Assembly (NCBI RefSeq): GCF_013170705.1
Contig: NZ_CP033334.1
Location: 2,333,501 to 2,397,500 of the forward strand
DNA length: 64,000 nucleotides
Origin: Mesorhizobium loti
GTDB lineage: Bacteria; Pseudomonadota; Alphaproteobacteria; Rhizobiales; Rhizobiaceae
Direction of reading: 5' to 3'
Shown here piece after piece: positions 31,154 to 40,135 of the stretch (position 1 is its first letter; the number at the start of each line of letters is the position of its first letter). The notes under the pieces were generated by a model. That model searched no databases. It saw only the letters and a list, made by a program, of their open reading frames with translations, and was not told where the DNA came from. A program made the position numbers and the translations under genes.

Positions 31154-31497
31154 TCGTTAAACTTTTCCACATAGTCCGAGCTTGAAAAGCGCTTTGCCGT
31201 GAATCGCTTAACGGCATTGCATGAATCTTTGTGACAGCGCCTTTCCACATGCGAATGACGCAGTGCGAAAAATTGGGCTGTTCACGCGACTCCCGATCAA
31301 TAGACTGAATTTGTTGCATGATTCGGAGCAGGGTCATGCGGCCGGGCGGTGGGGTCCGGTCTGGGGTCTTTGCGTCGAGAAGTAGTCTTTAGCGCGAAGA
31401 AAGTCCTGGCCGTCCGAGTTCTAGATCAGATTGTTCGTTGTGTGTGCCCTCCCGCGGAGCGTGTGGCGGCGCTCCTCAGAACGACAGGAAGCATTCC

Positions 31498-31998
31498 ATG
31501 GAACTTCTCGAACTCGAATTCTCCCGCGAAATCCATCCGGTGGATGTTATCGAGCAGGTGGCCCACAACAATGACTGGTCCTTCGAAAGGGCCGGCGATG
31601 ATGAAATTTCGATCTCGGTCGCTGGCAGCTGGACCGACTATCACGTCTCCTTCTCCTGGATGGAGGATTTCGAGGCGCTGCACCTAGCCTGCGCCTTCGA
31701 CATCAAGGTGCCGGAGACCCGTGCGCTGGAAGTGATGCGGCTGTTGTCGCTGATCAACGAACAGATGCTGTTCGGCCATTTCGACCTGTGGGAGCAGGAG
31801 GGCGCGATCATGTTCCGCCAGTCGCTGCTGCTGGCCGGTGGGGTCGAGCCGTCGAGCCAGCAGGTCGAGGTGCTTTTGTCCTCGGCGCTGGAAGCCTGCG
31901 AATGCTATTTCCAGGCCTTCCAGTTCGTCGTCTGGTCGGGAACCTCGGCCAAGGATGCGCTTGCCGGCGTGCTGTTCGAGACCTACGGCAACGCCTGA
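31498..31998 (+). CDS. YbjN-domain protein
   Basis: A 166-residue acidic protein of the bacterial YbjN family. Typical segments are YHVSFSWMEDFEALHLACAFD and LSLINEQMLFGHFDLWEQEGAIMFRQSLLL. The family adopts a chaperone-like fold and is linked to sensory or stress phenotypes, but no activity is established. The ATG at 31498 is used; an upstream GTG would add 20 unlikely residues. It is followed 17 bases later by csaA. Confidence 0.88.
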   Translation: MELLELEFSREIHPVDVIEQVAHNNDWSFERAGDDEISISVAGSWTDYHVSFSWMEDFEALHLACAFDIKVPETRALEVMRLLSLINEQMLFGHFDLWEQEGAIMFRQSLLLAGGVEPSSQQVEVLLSSALEACECYFQAFQFVVWSGTSAKDALAGVLFETYGNA

Positions 31999-32015
31999 GC
32001 CAGTAGGGCAGAGAC

Positions 32016-32375
32016 ATGAGTTCGAGCAGCGAGCGTAAGCCCGAGATCAGTTTTGCCGATTTCGATCGTGTCGACATCCGCGCCGGCACGATCGTCGAGG
32101 CCGAACCGTTTCCCGAGGCACGTAAGCCTGCCTTCAAGCTGAAGATCGATTTCGGACCTGACATCGGGGTGAAGAAATCGTCGGCGCAGATCACCAAATA
32201 TTATACGCCTGAAACGCTGGTCGGCCGGCAGGTGTTCGCGGTGGTCAATTTCCCGCCACGCCAGATCGGGCCGTTCATGTCGGAAGTGCTGACGCTCGGT
32301 TTTCCCGACGAGGAGGGCGCCGTGGTGCTGGGCGCCATCGAGCGCAAGGTGCCGGACGGCGGGCGGCTGTTCTAA
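32016..32375 (+). CDS. csaA: CsaA-type tRNA-binding protein
   Basis: A 119-residue OB-fold protein. [32 protein letters not shown] and the C-terminal [11 protein letters not shown] are characteristic of CsaA/tRNA_bind proteins, which bind tRNA and have been described as export chaperones. It is probably cotranscribed with the YbjN gene. It is convergent with the glycosyltransferase, 25 bases between stops. Confidence 0.92.
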   Translation: MSSSSERKPEISFADFDRVDIRAGTIVEAEPFPEARKPAFKLKIDFGPDIGVKKSSAQITKYYTPETLVGRQVFAVVNFPPRQIGPFMSEVLTLGFPDEEGAVVLGAIERKVPDGGRLF

Positions 32376-32400
32376 CCTCCGCCGCCCTGCGCGAGATCCA

Positions 32401-33423
32401 TCACGCCGCCAGCTTGCGCGTCCTGCCGAGCGCCTCTTCAACCGTATCCATGAACATCTCGGCGCAGGCTTTCCAGCTGTAGCGCATGGCGCGTTCGCGG
32501 GCCTGATCGCGGCTGACGTTGAGCGCTGCAAGCGAGGCCTCGCGCAGATCGTTGGAGACCGCGCCGCCGATGCCGTCACCGACAATGTCGATTGGGCCTG
32601 TGACCGGATAGGCGGCGACCGGCGTGCCGCTGGCCAGCGCCTCGATGATGACATTGCCGAACGTGTCGGTGCGGCTGGGGAAAACGAAGACGTCGGCGGA
32701 GGCGTAGATCTCCGCCAGTTCGTCATTGGGGCGGTGGCCAAGGAAATGCGCGTTGGGGTAGCGCGCCTTGAGCCTGGCAAGCTCCGGACCCTCTCCGACC
32801 ACCACCTTGCTGCCGGGCAGGTCGAGGTCGAGGAAGGCAGGCAGGTTCTTTTCGATGGCGACGCGTCCGACGCAGAGAAACACCGGACCGGGGAAGCCGA
32901 GATCCTTCCTCTTGTCCGGACGGAAATGGTCGGTGTCGACGCCGCGCGTCCATGGCCTCAGCTTGTTGAAGCCGCGCGCCGAAAGGTCGTCGGCGAGCGA
33001 CTGGGTGGCCACCAGCGTGCCCTGGCCGGAATTGTGGAAATCGCGCAGCCAGCGATAGGCCCAGCTCTCAGGCACCGGCAGGCGTGCGCTCAGATATTCG
33101 GGGAAGCGTGTGTGATAGCTGGTGGTGAACGGCCGGCCGGCATTGCGGCAATAGCGCCGCGCCATGATGCCGAGCGGCCCCTCGGTGACGATGTGGATGT
33201 GGTCGGCCTTGTAGCCGTCGATCAGCTTCGCGACATGGCCGGGCGTGGTCAGCGCCAGGCGGATGTCGGGATAGGTCGGCAGGGGCAGCGTGCGAAAGAT
33301 GTTGGGCGTCAGGAAATCCACCGCGACGTCGAAGGACTTGAGCGTTTCGGTGAGCCGCTCCAGCGTGTGGACGACGCCGTTGACTTGCGGGCGCCAGGCG
33401 TCGGTGACCATCAATATGCGCAT
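32401..33423 (-). CDS. glycosyltransferase family 4 protein
   Basis: A 340-residue GT-B glycosyltransferase. The N-terminal MRILMVTDAWRPQVNGVV and the C-terminal donor-site pattern VFVFPSRTDTFGNVIIEALASGTPVAAYPV (EX7E-type) are GT4 features. Close relatives are annotated as alpha-mannosyltransferases or lipid glycosyltransferases, so a cell-surface or glycolipid role is likely but the sugar is unknown. It lies downstream of the two-component system on the same strand, 221 bases after the kinase stop, in a stretch without another gene. Confidence 0.9.
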   Translation of the reverse strand: MRILMVTDAWRPQVNGVVHTLERLTETLKSFDVAVDFLTPNIFRTLPLPTYPDIRLALTTPGHVAKLIDGYKADHIHIVTEGPLGIMARRYCRNAGRPFTTSYHTRFPEYLSARLPVPESWAYRWLRDFHNSGQGTLVATQSLADDLSARGFNKLRPWTRGVDTDHFRPDKRKDLGFPGPVFLCVGRVAIEKNLPAFLDLDLPGSKVVVGEGPELARLKARYPNAHFLGHRPNDELAEIYASADVFVFPSRTDTFGNVIIEALASGTPVAAYPVTGPIDIVGDGIGGAVSNDLREASLAALNVSRDQARERAMRYSWKACAEMFMDTVEEALGRTRKLAA

Positions 33424-33644
33424 GGCGGCCCTTTGCTGGAAAGGTCGACTGTTGCCTTGAGACGATGCCGGAACGGCGACCAGCCTGCCGCCCTCGCTTC
33501 GCTCCAGCGCACCCGGGTGGGCACGGGGTCGAAGTGAGGCGGTTGGGCCGAATCAAGTGTGGTCGCGCGCTTCATGCGCGCTCTTCACCATGATTTCATG
33601 ACGGGCGGATGAAGCTTGATCCTTCGCCTGGTACTTGAGCTCGC

Positions 33645-35060
33645 CTAGGCCGGGACCTTGATCACCGCGCGCAGGCCGCCGAGCGGACTGTCGTCGAGGG
33701 TGATGTCGCCGCCATGGCTGCGGGCGATGTCGCGGGCGATCGACAGGCCGAGCCCGGTGCCGCTGGCATCAAGGTTGCGAGCTTCGTCCAGCCGAACGAA
33801 GGGCTTGAACACGTGCTCGCGCCTGTCGACCGGAATGCCGGGACCGTCGTCGTCGACGGTGACCACGAGCGAACCACGGCCGTGGTTGGCATCGACCTCC
33901 ACCGTCTTGGCATAGCGGAAGGCGTTGCCGATGACGTTGGACAGCAGCCGCGCGAAGGCGTTCGGCCGTACATGCACCGTGGGGTCGCCGGAAAGCGTCG
34001 TCGACAGCTTGCATTTGCGCAAGGCGGCTTCCTCGCCGAGCTTCTGGAAATAGGCTTCGAGATCGAAACGTCCCGGGTCCTCCGAAGCTTCGCCGCGGGC
34101 AAAGGCGAGATAGCCTTCCAGCATCGACTGCATGTCATCGATGTCCTGGTTGAGTGCGGCCTTGGTCTCGGCCTTGCCGCCGGCCAGCGCCAGCTGCAGC
34201 TTGAAGCGGGTGAGGATGGTCCTGAGGTCGTGGCTGACGCCGGTCAGCATGGCGGTGCGCTGTTCTATCTGGCGCTCGATGCGCTCGCGCATCTGGATGA
34301 AGGCAAAGCCGGCACGGCGAACTTCTTCGGCGCCGCGCGGGCGAAAATCGCGCGGCATCGGCCGGCCCTTGCCGAAGCTTTCGGCGGCCTCGGCGAGCGT
34401 CAGGATCGGCCGGATCTGGTTGCGCAGGAAGGGGATGGCGATCATCAACAGCACCAGCGAGGTGCCGACCATCCAGATCAGGAAGATGTGGGTGTTCGAA
34501 GCATAGGCCTGGCTGCGGCGCACGAACACGCGCAGCACCTTGCCTTCAAGCTGGACGCGCACCTCGACGATGTTGGAATTGCCGACCGTGTCGATCCAGA
34601 ACGGCCGGTTGATCTGGCGGGTGATCTCGGCCGAGAGCACGTCGTCGAGGATCGAGAAGAACGGTTTTGGACCGGGCGGCGGCAAGGGATCCGGCGGCAG
34701 CAAATCGACCTTCAGCTGCATGCGGTCCTGCGCGATGCGGATGATGTTGGCGTAATCGGCATCGTGCGGGTAGGTCTCGACCAGGTCGATGATGGCGGCA
34801 ATGTCGCGCACGGTGGCCTGCGACAGGCGCTGCGTCACCGTTGCCCAGTGGCGTTCCATGAAGACGAACGCGACCACCGACTGCAAAAGGATCATCGGAG
34901 CGATGACGATGATCAGCGAGCGCGCATAAAGGCGCTTGGGCATGTAAAGCGAAACGAGGCGCCAGAACCGGTTCCAGATGCGCGGCACCGCCTTGAGCGT
35001 TCGCGTGGCGCGTGCGCTCAAGCCGTCATTTCCCGGCTGTTCCAGTTCCGTGGTCGCCAT
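33645..35060 (-). CDS. EnvZ-like membrane histidine kinase
   Basis: A 471-residue kinase with a membrane helix at about residues 45-68, a periplasmic sensor of ~130 residues, a second membrane helix, HAMP, a dimerisation domain and an ATPase domain. The H-box is VSHDLRTILTRF with phospho-acceptor His277. The usual proline of HDLRTPLTR is isoleucine. The N-box region includes NVIGNAFRYAK, and the G boxes DDDGPGIP and GTGLGLSIA are complete. It pairs with the OmpR-type regulator upstream. It could be the CenK-type envelope sensor of alphaproteobacteria, but this is not certain. Confidence 0.88.
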   Translation of the reverse strand: MATTELEQPGNDGLSARATRTLKAVPRIWNRFWRLVSLYMPKRLYARSLIIVIAPMILLQSVVAFVFMERHWATVTQRLSQATVRDIAAIIDLVETYPHDADYANIIRIAQDRMQLKVDLLPPDPLPPPGPKPFFSILDDVLSAEITRQINRPFWIDTVGNSNIVEVRVQLEGKVLRVFVRRSQAYASNTHIFLIWMVGTSLVLLMIAIPFLRNQIRPILTLAEAAESFGKGRPMPRDFRPRGAEEVRRAGFAFIQMRERIERQIEQRTAMLTGVSHDLRTILTRFKLQLALAGGKAETKAALNQDIDDMQSMLEGYLAFARGEASEDPGRFDLEAYFQKLGEEAALRKCKLSTTLSGDPTVHVRPNAFARLLSNVIGNAFRYAKTVEVDANHGRGSLVVTVDDDGPGIPVDRREHVFKPFVRLDEARNLDASGTGLGLSIARDIARSHGGDITLDDSPLGGLRAVIKVPA

Positions 35061-35141
35061 TGGCTCTTTTCATTTCGCCCGCGGCACTAGATCAGAACGA
35101 CGTCTGGTTCAATCGCCTTCCTGATCCAACTCTTTGTTGAA

Positions 35142-35184
35142 GCATGATCTTTCCGAAACCGATTCCCATTTTTCGGGATCATGC
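35142..35184. repeat. palindromic intergenic repeat, family B
   Basis: Outer arms GCATGATC and GATCATGC enclose CCGAAA...TTTCGG-type inner arms. It lies between the response regulator and kinase genes of the same two-component system. Confidence 0.8.
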
Positions 35185-35205
35185 CCTAGAGCCGCGCCCG
35201 ATATT

Positions 35206-35925
35206 CTATTCCACGCTGAGCCGATACCCAATACCGCGCACGGTCTGCAGCCAGACCGGGTTGGACGGATCGCGCTCGATCTTGCGGCGCAGCCGGTTGA
35301 TCTGCACGTCGATGGTGCGCTCGCCGACTTCCGAATCGTCGCCGACCAGTTCGTGGCGCGGGATGGTCTCGCCGGCCCGCGCCGCGAAGATCGCCAGGAT
35401 CTCCTGCTCGCGGTCTGTCAGCTTCAGCGCCTCGCCGCCTCGCTTCAGTTCGCGCCTGGCGATCTGGAAGGTGTAGGGACCGAAGACCAGCTGTTCGACC
35501 TTGGGCGTCGTCGCCGGGCCGCCGCGACGCAGGATGTTGTTGATGCGCAGGATCAACTCGCGCGGATCGAAGGGCTTGGGCAGGTAATCGTCAGCGCCGG
35601 CCTCCAGCCCGGAGATGCGGCTGTCGGTTTCAGACAATGCCGTCAGCATCAGGATCGGCACGTTCTTTTCGGCGCGCAGCGATTTGGTGAGATCGACGCC
35701 GCTTTCGCCTGGCATCATGACATCGAGTACAAGCAGGTCGAAATCGAGGCCGGCGAGCTTGCGCCTGGCTTCGCCGGCATTGCCGGCGACGGTAACGCGA
35801 AAGCCGTTTTCGGTCAGATACTGTTTGAGAAGATTGCGGATGCGCGTGTCATCGTCGACCACAAGCAGATGCGGCGCATCGTCGTCCGGTGCGACCGCCT
35901 GATCGACCCTCTCAGTGCTCTCCAT
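35206..35925 (-). CDS. OmpR-family response regulator
   Basis: A 239-residue regulator with a receiver domain (acidic pocket VVDDDTR, phospho-acceptor Asp68 in LLVLDVMMP, conserved Lys in LPKPFDP) and an OmpR winged helix (RHELVGDDSEVGERTIDVQINRLRRKIE). It partners the EnvZ-like kinase. I use the start at MESTERVDQ, which overlaps the end of the MarR gene by 14 bases; a start at 35955 is possible. The sequence resembles CenR, an envelope regulator of alphaproteobacteria (tentative). Confidence 0.9.
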   Translation of the reverse strand: MESTERVDQAVAPDDDAPHLLVVDDDTRIRNLLKQYLTENGFRVTVAGNAGEARRKLAGLDFDLLVLDVMMPGESGVDLTKSLRAEKNVPILMLTALSETDSRISGLEAGADDYLPKPFDPRELILRINNILRRGGPATTPKVEQLVFGPYTFQIARRELKRGGEALKLTDREQEILAIFAARAGETIPRHELVGDDSEVGERTIDVQINRLRRKIERDPSNPVWLQTVRGIGYRLSVE

Positions 35926-36448
35926 GGCTTTTTCCTGACATTTTTGCGGACCCAACGTCGATCTGAGCTCTCAGTTCCGGATTGACCATCGCTTCGAGGA
36001 AGCGTTCCACCAAGGTCCGTTCGGTGGCGCCGGAATCTTCCAATGCAGCACGGATGCGGCGCGACTGTGGCCGCGCCAGCGCCAGTGCCAGTGCCCGGCC
36101 CTTGGCTGTCGGGTAGAGTTCGCGCTGGCGGCGGTCGCGCGGGCCCTGCAATTGCACGATATGGTCGGTGTCGATCAGCTGCTTGAGCACCCGCGCCAGG
36201 CTCTGCTTGGTGATCTTCAGCACGTCGAGCAGTTCGGCAACCGTCAGGCCCGGCCTGCGGTTGACGAAATGCAGCACCCGGTGGTGGGCACGGCCGAAGC
36301 CATAGTCGGCCAGGATCTGGTCGGGATCGGAGGTGAAGTCGCGATAGGCGAAGAAAAACAGTTCGATGATGGCGAAGTCGATGCCGTCCTCGACTGACAT
36401 CGCGGTCCTGATCGGTTTTCCGGCAGATGGGCTTCGATCCGTCATCAT
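35912..36448 (-). CDS. MarR-family transcriptional regulator
   Basis: A 178-residue regulator with a winged-helix core including VLHFVNRRPGLTVAELLDVLKITKQSLARVLKQL and the wing DRRQRELYPTAKG. Tandem ATG codons at 36446-36448 and 36443-36445, with a GGAG site, set the start. Its 3' end overlaps the response regulator start by 14 bases, so regulator and two-component system are translationally linked. A near-perfect dyad upstream (36473-36487) is probably its operator. Confidence 0.88.
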   Translation of the reverse strand: MMTDRSPSAGKPIRTAMSVEDGIDFAIIELFFFAYRDFTSDPDQILADYGFGRAHHRVLHFVNRRPGLTVAELLDVLKITKQSLARVLKQLIDTDHIVQLQGPRDRRQRELYPTAKGRALALALARPQSRRIRAALEDSGATERTLVERFLEAMVNPELRAQIDVGSAKMSGKSHGEH

Positions 36449-36472
36449 TTCTCCATGGGAACGGGAGATTAT

Positions 36473-36487
36473 GTCAGTACTATTGAC
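36473..36487. promoter_or_regulatory. dyad operator candidate upstream of MarR gene
   Basis: GTCAGTACTATTGAC, a 15-base dyad with one mismatched pair (outer arms GTCA/TGAC), 24 bases upstream of the MarR start and within the divergent region shared with ilvE. Confidence 0.45.
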
Positions 36488-36705
36488 GTAATTTCCCTGC
36501 AATGGTAATTTTTGACAAGCTTTTGGGCGGATTGCGAACGAAAAGGCAAGGCAAGCCGGTTTTTCCGGAATTTCCTGAGTTTGCCAGAGCGCGATTATCC
36601 GCCTACGCTTCGAGACACCGGCCGGCGTCTCAAATCGTACCGCGCGGCCAAAAAGAACACGCAACGACACTGAGATATTCGGGCCGCGGCCCGCGGGAGG
36701 TTACC

Positions 36706-37599
36706 ATGGCATCCGTTCCCTTCGATCAACTGGACGGTTTTATCTGGATGAATGGCGAGTTCATTCCGTGGGGCGACGCCAAGATCCATGTGCTGACGCA
36801 CGGTTTGCACTACGCCAGCGCCGTCTTCGAGGGCGAGCGCGCTTATGGAGGCGAGATCTTCAAGCTCAACGAGCACACCGAGCGCCTGCATGAATCGGCG
36901 CGCCTGCTCGGCTTCAAGATTCCCTATGCGGTCGCCGAGCTCAACGATGCCTCGACCAAGCTTTTGAAGAAGCAGGGTTTCCAGGATGCGTATGTCAGGC
37001 CGATCGCCTGGCGCGGCAGCGAGCAGATGGGCGTTTCGGCGCAGAACAATCGTATCAACGTCGCCATCGCCATCTGGCAGTGGCCGAGCTATTTCGACCC
37101 GGCTCAGAAGCTCAAGGGCATCCGCCTCGACATGGCGGAATGGCGCCGGCCCGACCCGCGCACGGCGCCCTCGAAGTCGAAGGCCGCCGGCCTCTATATG
37201 ATCTGCACCATGTCCAAGCATGCGGCCGAAGCAAAGGGCTATGCCGACGCCATGATGCTCGACTGGCGCGGGCAAGTGGCGGAGGCAACGGGCGCAAACA
37301 TCTTCTTCGTCAAGGACGGCAAGATCCATACGCCCACGCCCGACTGCTTCCTCGACGGCATCACCCGCCGCACGGTCATTGGCCTGGCCAAGGATCGCGG
37401 CCTGGAAGTGATCGAACGCGCCATCATGCCGGAAGAACTCGAAGGCTTCGAGCAATGCTTCCTGACCGGGACAGCGGCGGAAGTAACGCCGGTTTCGGAA
37501 ATCGGCCCTTACCGATTCGAGGTCGGCGAGATCGCCAAGAACCTTATGAACGACTATTCTGCCGCGGTTCAGCCCAAGCACGCGATCGCCGCAGAATAA
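36706..37599 (+). CDS. ilvE: branched-chain amino acid aminotransferase
   Basis: A 297-residue PLP-dependent fold-IV aminotransferase, the last step in valine, leucine and isoleucine synthesis. Motifs include THGLHYASAVFEGERAY, the lysine-containing APSKSKAAGLYMICTM and EATGANIFFVKDGKIHTP. The ATG at 36706 has a GGGAGG site. A strong terminator follows. It is divergent from the MarR gene with ~257 bases between starts. Confidence 0.96.
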   Translation: MASVPFDQLDGFIWMNGEFIPWGDAKIHVLTHGLHYASAVFEGERAYGGEIFKLNEHTERLHESARLLGFKIPYAVAELNDASTKLLKKQGFQDAYVRPIAWRGSEQMGVSAQNNRINVAIAIWQWPSYFDPAQKLKGIRLDMAEWRRPDPRTAPSKSKAAGLYMICTMSKHAAEAKGYADAMMLDWRGQVAEATGANIFFVKDGKIHTPTPDCFLDGITRRTVIGLAKDRGLEVIERAIMPEELEGFEQCFLTGTAAEVTPVSEIGPYRFEVGEIAKNLMNDYSAAVQPKHAIAAE

Positions 37600-37626
37600 C
37601 GATAGTCACAGCTTTTCACGCAAGCA

Positions 37627-37654
37627 GGGGCGGTTTTCGAGCCGCCCCTTTTAT
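37627..37654 (+). terminator. rho-independent terminator of ilvE
   Basis: Stem GGGGCGG/CCGCCCC followed by TTTTATTT, 27 bases after the ilvE stop. Confidence 0.85.
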
Positions 37655-37744
37655 TTCAGCGTTTCTGCATTTGACTTTCATCCAATTCGGCGTCTCATGA
37701 TGGTGTCGGCCCGGGAGGCTGGCAGCTATGGAGGGACTCATCTT

Positions 37745-38059
37745 ATGGACATGAACACGCTTCTTCCGATCATCATCCAGATCATTACAGGCATCATCGG
37801 TGGTCAGGCGGTGGGTGCTGCGATCAAGACCGCGGCGCTTGGGCAGCTGCCCAAAATCCTGGGTGGCGCCATTGGCGGCGTCGGCGGCGCGGCGATCCTG
37901 GGCAGCCTGCTCGGCCACGGGGTCGATCCGGCTGCGGCAGCGGCTGCGACGAGCGGCCTGGGCAGCGCGCTCAACCTGCAGAACATCGTCGGCGGCGCCG
38001 GCGGCGGCGCGATCCTGACCGGCATCATCGGTGCGGTCCTGGGCGCCATGAAGAAGTAA
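37745..38059 (+). CDS. glycine-zipper membrane-like protein, 104 aa
   Basis: A very hydrophobic, glycine/alanine-rich protein with repeated GxxxG patterns (IITGIIGGQAVGAAIK, GGAIGGVGGAAILGSLLGHG, GGAGGGAILTGIIGAVLGAMKK). Glycine zippers of this type pack in membranes or amyloid-like assemblies. No signal peptide is distinct, and the function is unknown. It is a single-gene unit between two strong terminators. Confidence 0.75.
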   Translation: MDMNTLLPIIIQIITGIIGGQAVGAAIKTAALGQLPKILGGAIGGVGGAAILGSLLGHGVDPAAAAAATSGLGSALNLQNIVGGAGGGAILTGIIGAVLGAMKK

Positions 38060-38083
38060 GGTCCGACGGTCTCAGGTTTGTTC

Positions 38084-38118
38084 AAATGGGCGGCTTCGGC
38101 CGCCCATTTCTGTTTTTC
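38084..38118 (+). terminator. rho-independent terminator with UUCG loop
   Basis: Eleven-base-pair stem AAATGGGCGGC/GCCGCCCATTT with a TTCG loop and a downstream TGTTTTT. It ends the glycine-zipper gene. Confidence 0.88.
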
Positions 38119-38201
38119 AGACGACTGACTGTTCGTCTTTCGGGGGGTGGACGCGTTTCGCCGGCACCTCTACATCACCCCAAGGATACGAAAGGACGAT
38201 C

Positions 38202-38840
38202 ATGGGTCAGCTCAATGCCGGCATCGTGCCGGTCACACAGTTTCAGCAGAACTGCACCATCCTGTTCGACATGGACGACAAGCGTGGTGTCGTCGTCGAT
38301 CCGGGCGGCGACATCGACAAGGTGCTGGAAGTGCTGAAGGACAATGCGATCAGGGCCGAGGCAATCTGGATCACGCATGGCCATATCGACCATGCCGGCG
38401 GTGCCATGGAATTGAAGGAGGCGCTCGGCATCGACATCATCGGTCCGCACGAAGCCGACAAGCCCCTGCTCGACAATCTGGAGAACCAGGGCAAGCGCTA
38501 TGGCATTGTCGGCTCACGCGACTGTGTGCCCGACCGGTTCCTCACCGAGGGCGAGACCGTGTCGTTCGGCGGCCACGTCTTCGAGGTGCTGCATTGCCCC
38601 GGCCACGCGCCGGGCCACGTCGTCTACTACAACCGCGCGGCCAAGTTCGCCCATGTCGGCGACGTGCTGTTCCGTGGCTCGGTCGGCCGCACCGACCTGC
38701 CGGGCGGCGACCATGCGACGCTCATCGCCTCGATCAAGGACAAGTTGTTGCCGCTGGGCGACGATATCGGCTTCATCTGCGGCCACGGTCCTGGCGGCCG
38801 TTTTGGCGAGGAGCGCAGGACCAATCCGTTCCTGACGTGA
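38202..38840 (+). CDS. MBL-fold metallo-hydrolase (glyoxalase II-like)
   Basis: A 212-residue metallo-beta-lactamase-fold enzyme. The dinuclear metal motif is THGHIDHAGG (HxHxDH), with later ligands in CPGHAPGH, VGDVLFRGSVGRTDL (bridging Asp) and CGHGPGG. This compact form is typical of glyoxalase II-like hydrolases and related thioester hydrolases; the substrate is not certain. A strong terminator follows. Confidence 0.93.
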   Translation: MGQLNAGIVPVTQFQQNCTILFDMDDKRGVVVDPGGDIDKVLEVLKDNAIRAEAIWITHGHIDHAGGAMELKEALGIDIIGPHEADKPLLDNLENQGKRYGIVGSRDCVPDRFLTEGETVSFGGHVFEVLHCPGHAPGHVVYYNRAAKFAHVGDVLFRGSVGRTDLPGGDHATLIASIKDKLLPLGDDIGFICGHGPGGRFGEERRTNPFLT

Positions 38841-38860
38841 ACCACACCCGGGCGCCCAAC

Positions 38861-38894
38861 AAAAAGCGCTGACCTTGCGGTCAGCGCTTTTTTG
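38861..38894 (+). terminator. rho-independent terminator of the MBL gene
   Basis: A near-perfect stem AAAAAGCGCTGACC/GGTCAGCGCTTTTT with a TTGC loop and T run. The A run on the other side could let it work in both directions. Confidence 0.93.
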
Positions 38895-38937
38895 TCTGGG
38901 GCAGGGAAGCCCTAAGCGCTTTCGCGCTTTGTTTGGT

Positions 38938-38983
38938 GCAAGTCGTTGTCCCAAAACCGCTGCGCGCTTTTGGGCGACACGCA
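38938..38983. repeat. palindromic intergenic repeat, family D
   Basis: Element with arms GTCGTTGTCCCAAAA and TTTTGGGCGACAC around CCGCTGCGCGC, ending one base before the BA14K stop codon. A related copy lies at 39955-39997. Confidence 0.75.
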
Positions 38984-38984
38984 C

Positions 38985-39413
38985 TCAGTTGGCGGTGCAG
39001 AAATGCTGCTCGCCATCATTGCCGGTGAAGGTGCCGGTGCGGGAGTTGAAGGTGCGGTAGCGGTCGGAGCAGTATTCGTACCAGTCACGCGTCCACGGTT
39101 CGGCATAGCGATCGGCATAGACCACCCGCGGCTCCGCATAGTAGCGGCGGACCGGAGCCGGGCGGATCCGCACGTCACGATCGTAATAACCGTCATCGTA
39201 GTAGCGGTCGGCGTAAGGCGGGGGCTGGTCATTGGCCAGCGCGCCACCGATCAGGGCGCCGGCGGCGAGGCCAAGCACGCCGGCGGCAATGGCGTCGCCA
39301 TTTCCGTGGTGGCGGTGATGGCGCCACTCATCGGCATTGGCCGCGGGCAGGGCCACGAGCATCGTCGCGGCCATGGCGGCGGACAGCACGGCTGTCTTGA
39401 AAATTCTGTTCAT
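38985..39413 (-). CDS. BA14K-family exported protein
   Basis: A 142-residue protein with a signal peptide (MNRIFKTAVLSAAMAATMLVALPAANA, cut near residue 27), a His-rich stretch, a hydrophobic glycine-rich segment (AAGVLGLAAGALIGGALA), a Tyr/Arg-rich middle and the C-terminal BA14K motif YCSDRYRTFNSRTGTFTGNDGEQHFC with two cysteines. The Brucella member is a lectin-like immunoreactive protein. Likely envelope-associated or secreted. Confidence 0.88.
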   Translation of the reverse strand: MNRIFKTAVLSAAMAATMLVALPAANADEWRHHRHHGNGDAIAAGVLGLAAGALIGGALANDQPPPYADRYYDDGYYDRDVRIRPAPVRRYYAEPRVVYADRYAEPWTRDWYEYCSDRYRTFNSRTGTFTGNDGEQHFCTAN

Positions 39414-39599
39414 CTTGGTCTCCTTCGTACCGGGCCGTGCAGTTTTGCAGGGGATGCGGTCCGGCTTTACCCAAGACTAATATGCGACCGTGGCTGAACG
39501 GAGGCTGAACGGATTTCGCCCCGCCTGTCCGAGAGGGCGTCAAGAACCACGCTCCAAATGAGCTGGGCTGCCCTGCTGGAGCCGACAGCGTGAAGCCGC

Positions 39600-39812
39600 T
39601 CAGCCGACAGACAGGTTGACCGCCTTGGGCCCCTTGCCGCGCTTGTCCGGCTCGGTGTCGAATGTTACTTTCTGCCCATCTTCGAGACCGGGAAGACCCG
39701 ACGCCTGCACGGCCGAAATATGGACGAAGACATCCTTCGCGCCATCGTCCGGCGTGATGAAGCCGAAGCCTTTGGCATGATTGAAGAATTTGACGGTGCC
39801 GGTCTGCGGCAT
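39600..39812 (-). CDS. cold-shock protein, CspA family (copy 1)
   Basis: A 70-residue cold-shock domain. RNP1 is KGFGFITP and RNP2 is DVFVHISAV. The start is the ATG at 39812; a start 7 codons upstream is in frame but includes the AAGGAGC ribosome-binding region. CspA proteins bind single-stranded nucleic acid and melt RNA structure. It is one of three paralogues in this window. Confidence 0.95.
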   Translation of the reverse strand: MPQTGTVKFFNHAKGFGFITPDDGAKDVFVHISAVQASGLPGLEDGQKVTFDTEPDKRGKGPKAVNLSVG

Positions 39813-39954
39813 GGGAAGCTCCTTTGATCCCATAAACTCCAGTCTCGGGCCGGCAAATGCCCGAGAGGAAATTTGTCCTTTATTTTAGCGTCATCGGCAA
39901 GAGAAAGTTTTTTAGGCACTTAGAGCGCCTCACGCTTTAAGCCCTTGTTATGAT

Positions 39955-39997
39955 GCATGTCGTCGATCCAAAGCCGGATCCCTTTGGGGCGGCATGC
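39955..39997. repeat. palindromic intergenic repeat, family D (variant)
   Basis: Outer arms GCATGTCG and GGCATGC around CCAAAGCCGGATCCCTTTGG. Related to 38938-38983. Confidence 0.65.
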
Positions 39998-40020
39998 ATT
40001 CATGCTGCATCGCGGGCATG

Positions 40021-40051
40021 AAAAAGGCGCGACGAAAACCGCCGCGCCTTT
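40021..40051 (-). terminator. rho-independent terminator of cold-shock copy 2
   Basis: Stem AAAGGCGCG/CGCGCCTTT; read on the minus strand it ends in TTTTT, 84 bases after the stop of cold-shock copy 2. Confidence 0.8.
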
Positions 40052-40135
40052 CAAAATCTGTCTGCGTGCCCAGAGGCTGGGCAAGCTCTGGAACCTCGTT
40101 CGCTCGCCCTCAGGGAGGCGCGGCGCGCCGATGGT

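Larger units (their letters stand above)
39813..40135. other. intergenic region between two cold-shock genes
   Basis: It holds the 5' leader of cold-shock copy 1, an A/T-rich patch near 39880-39915 that suits a promoter, a family D palindrome (39955-39997) and the terminator of copy 2. No coding frame has a supported start. Confidence 0.5.

Noticed and set aside
37745..38059. DNA methyltransferase, a label I recall being attached to similar small glycine-rich proteins
   Set aside because: At 104 residues, with only glycine-zipper hydrophobic sequence and no SAM or catalytic motif, this label has no support.
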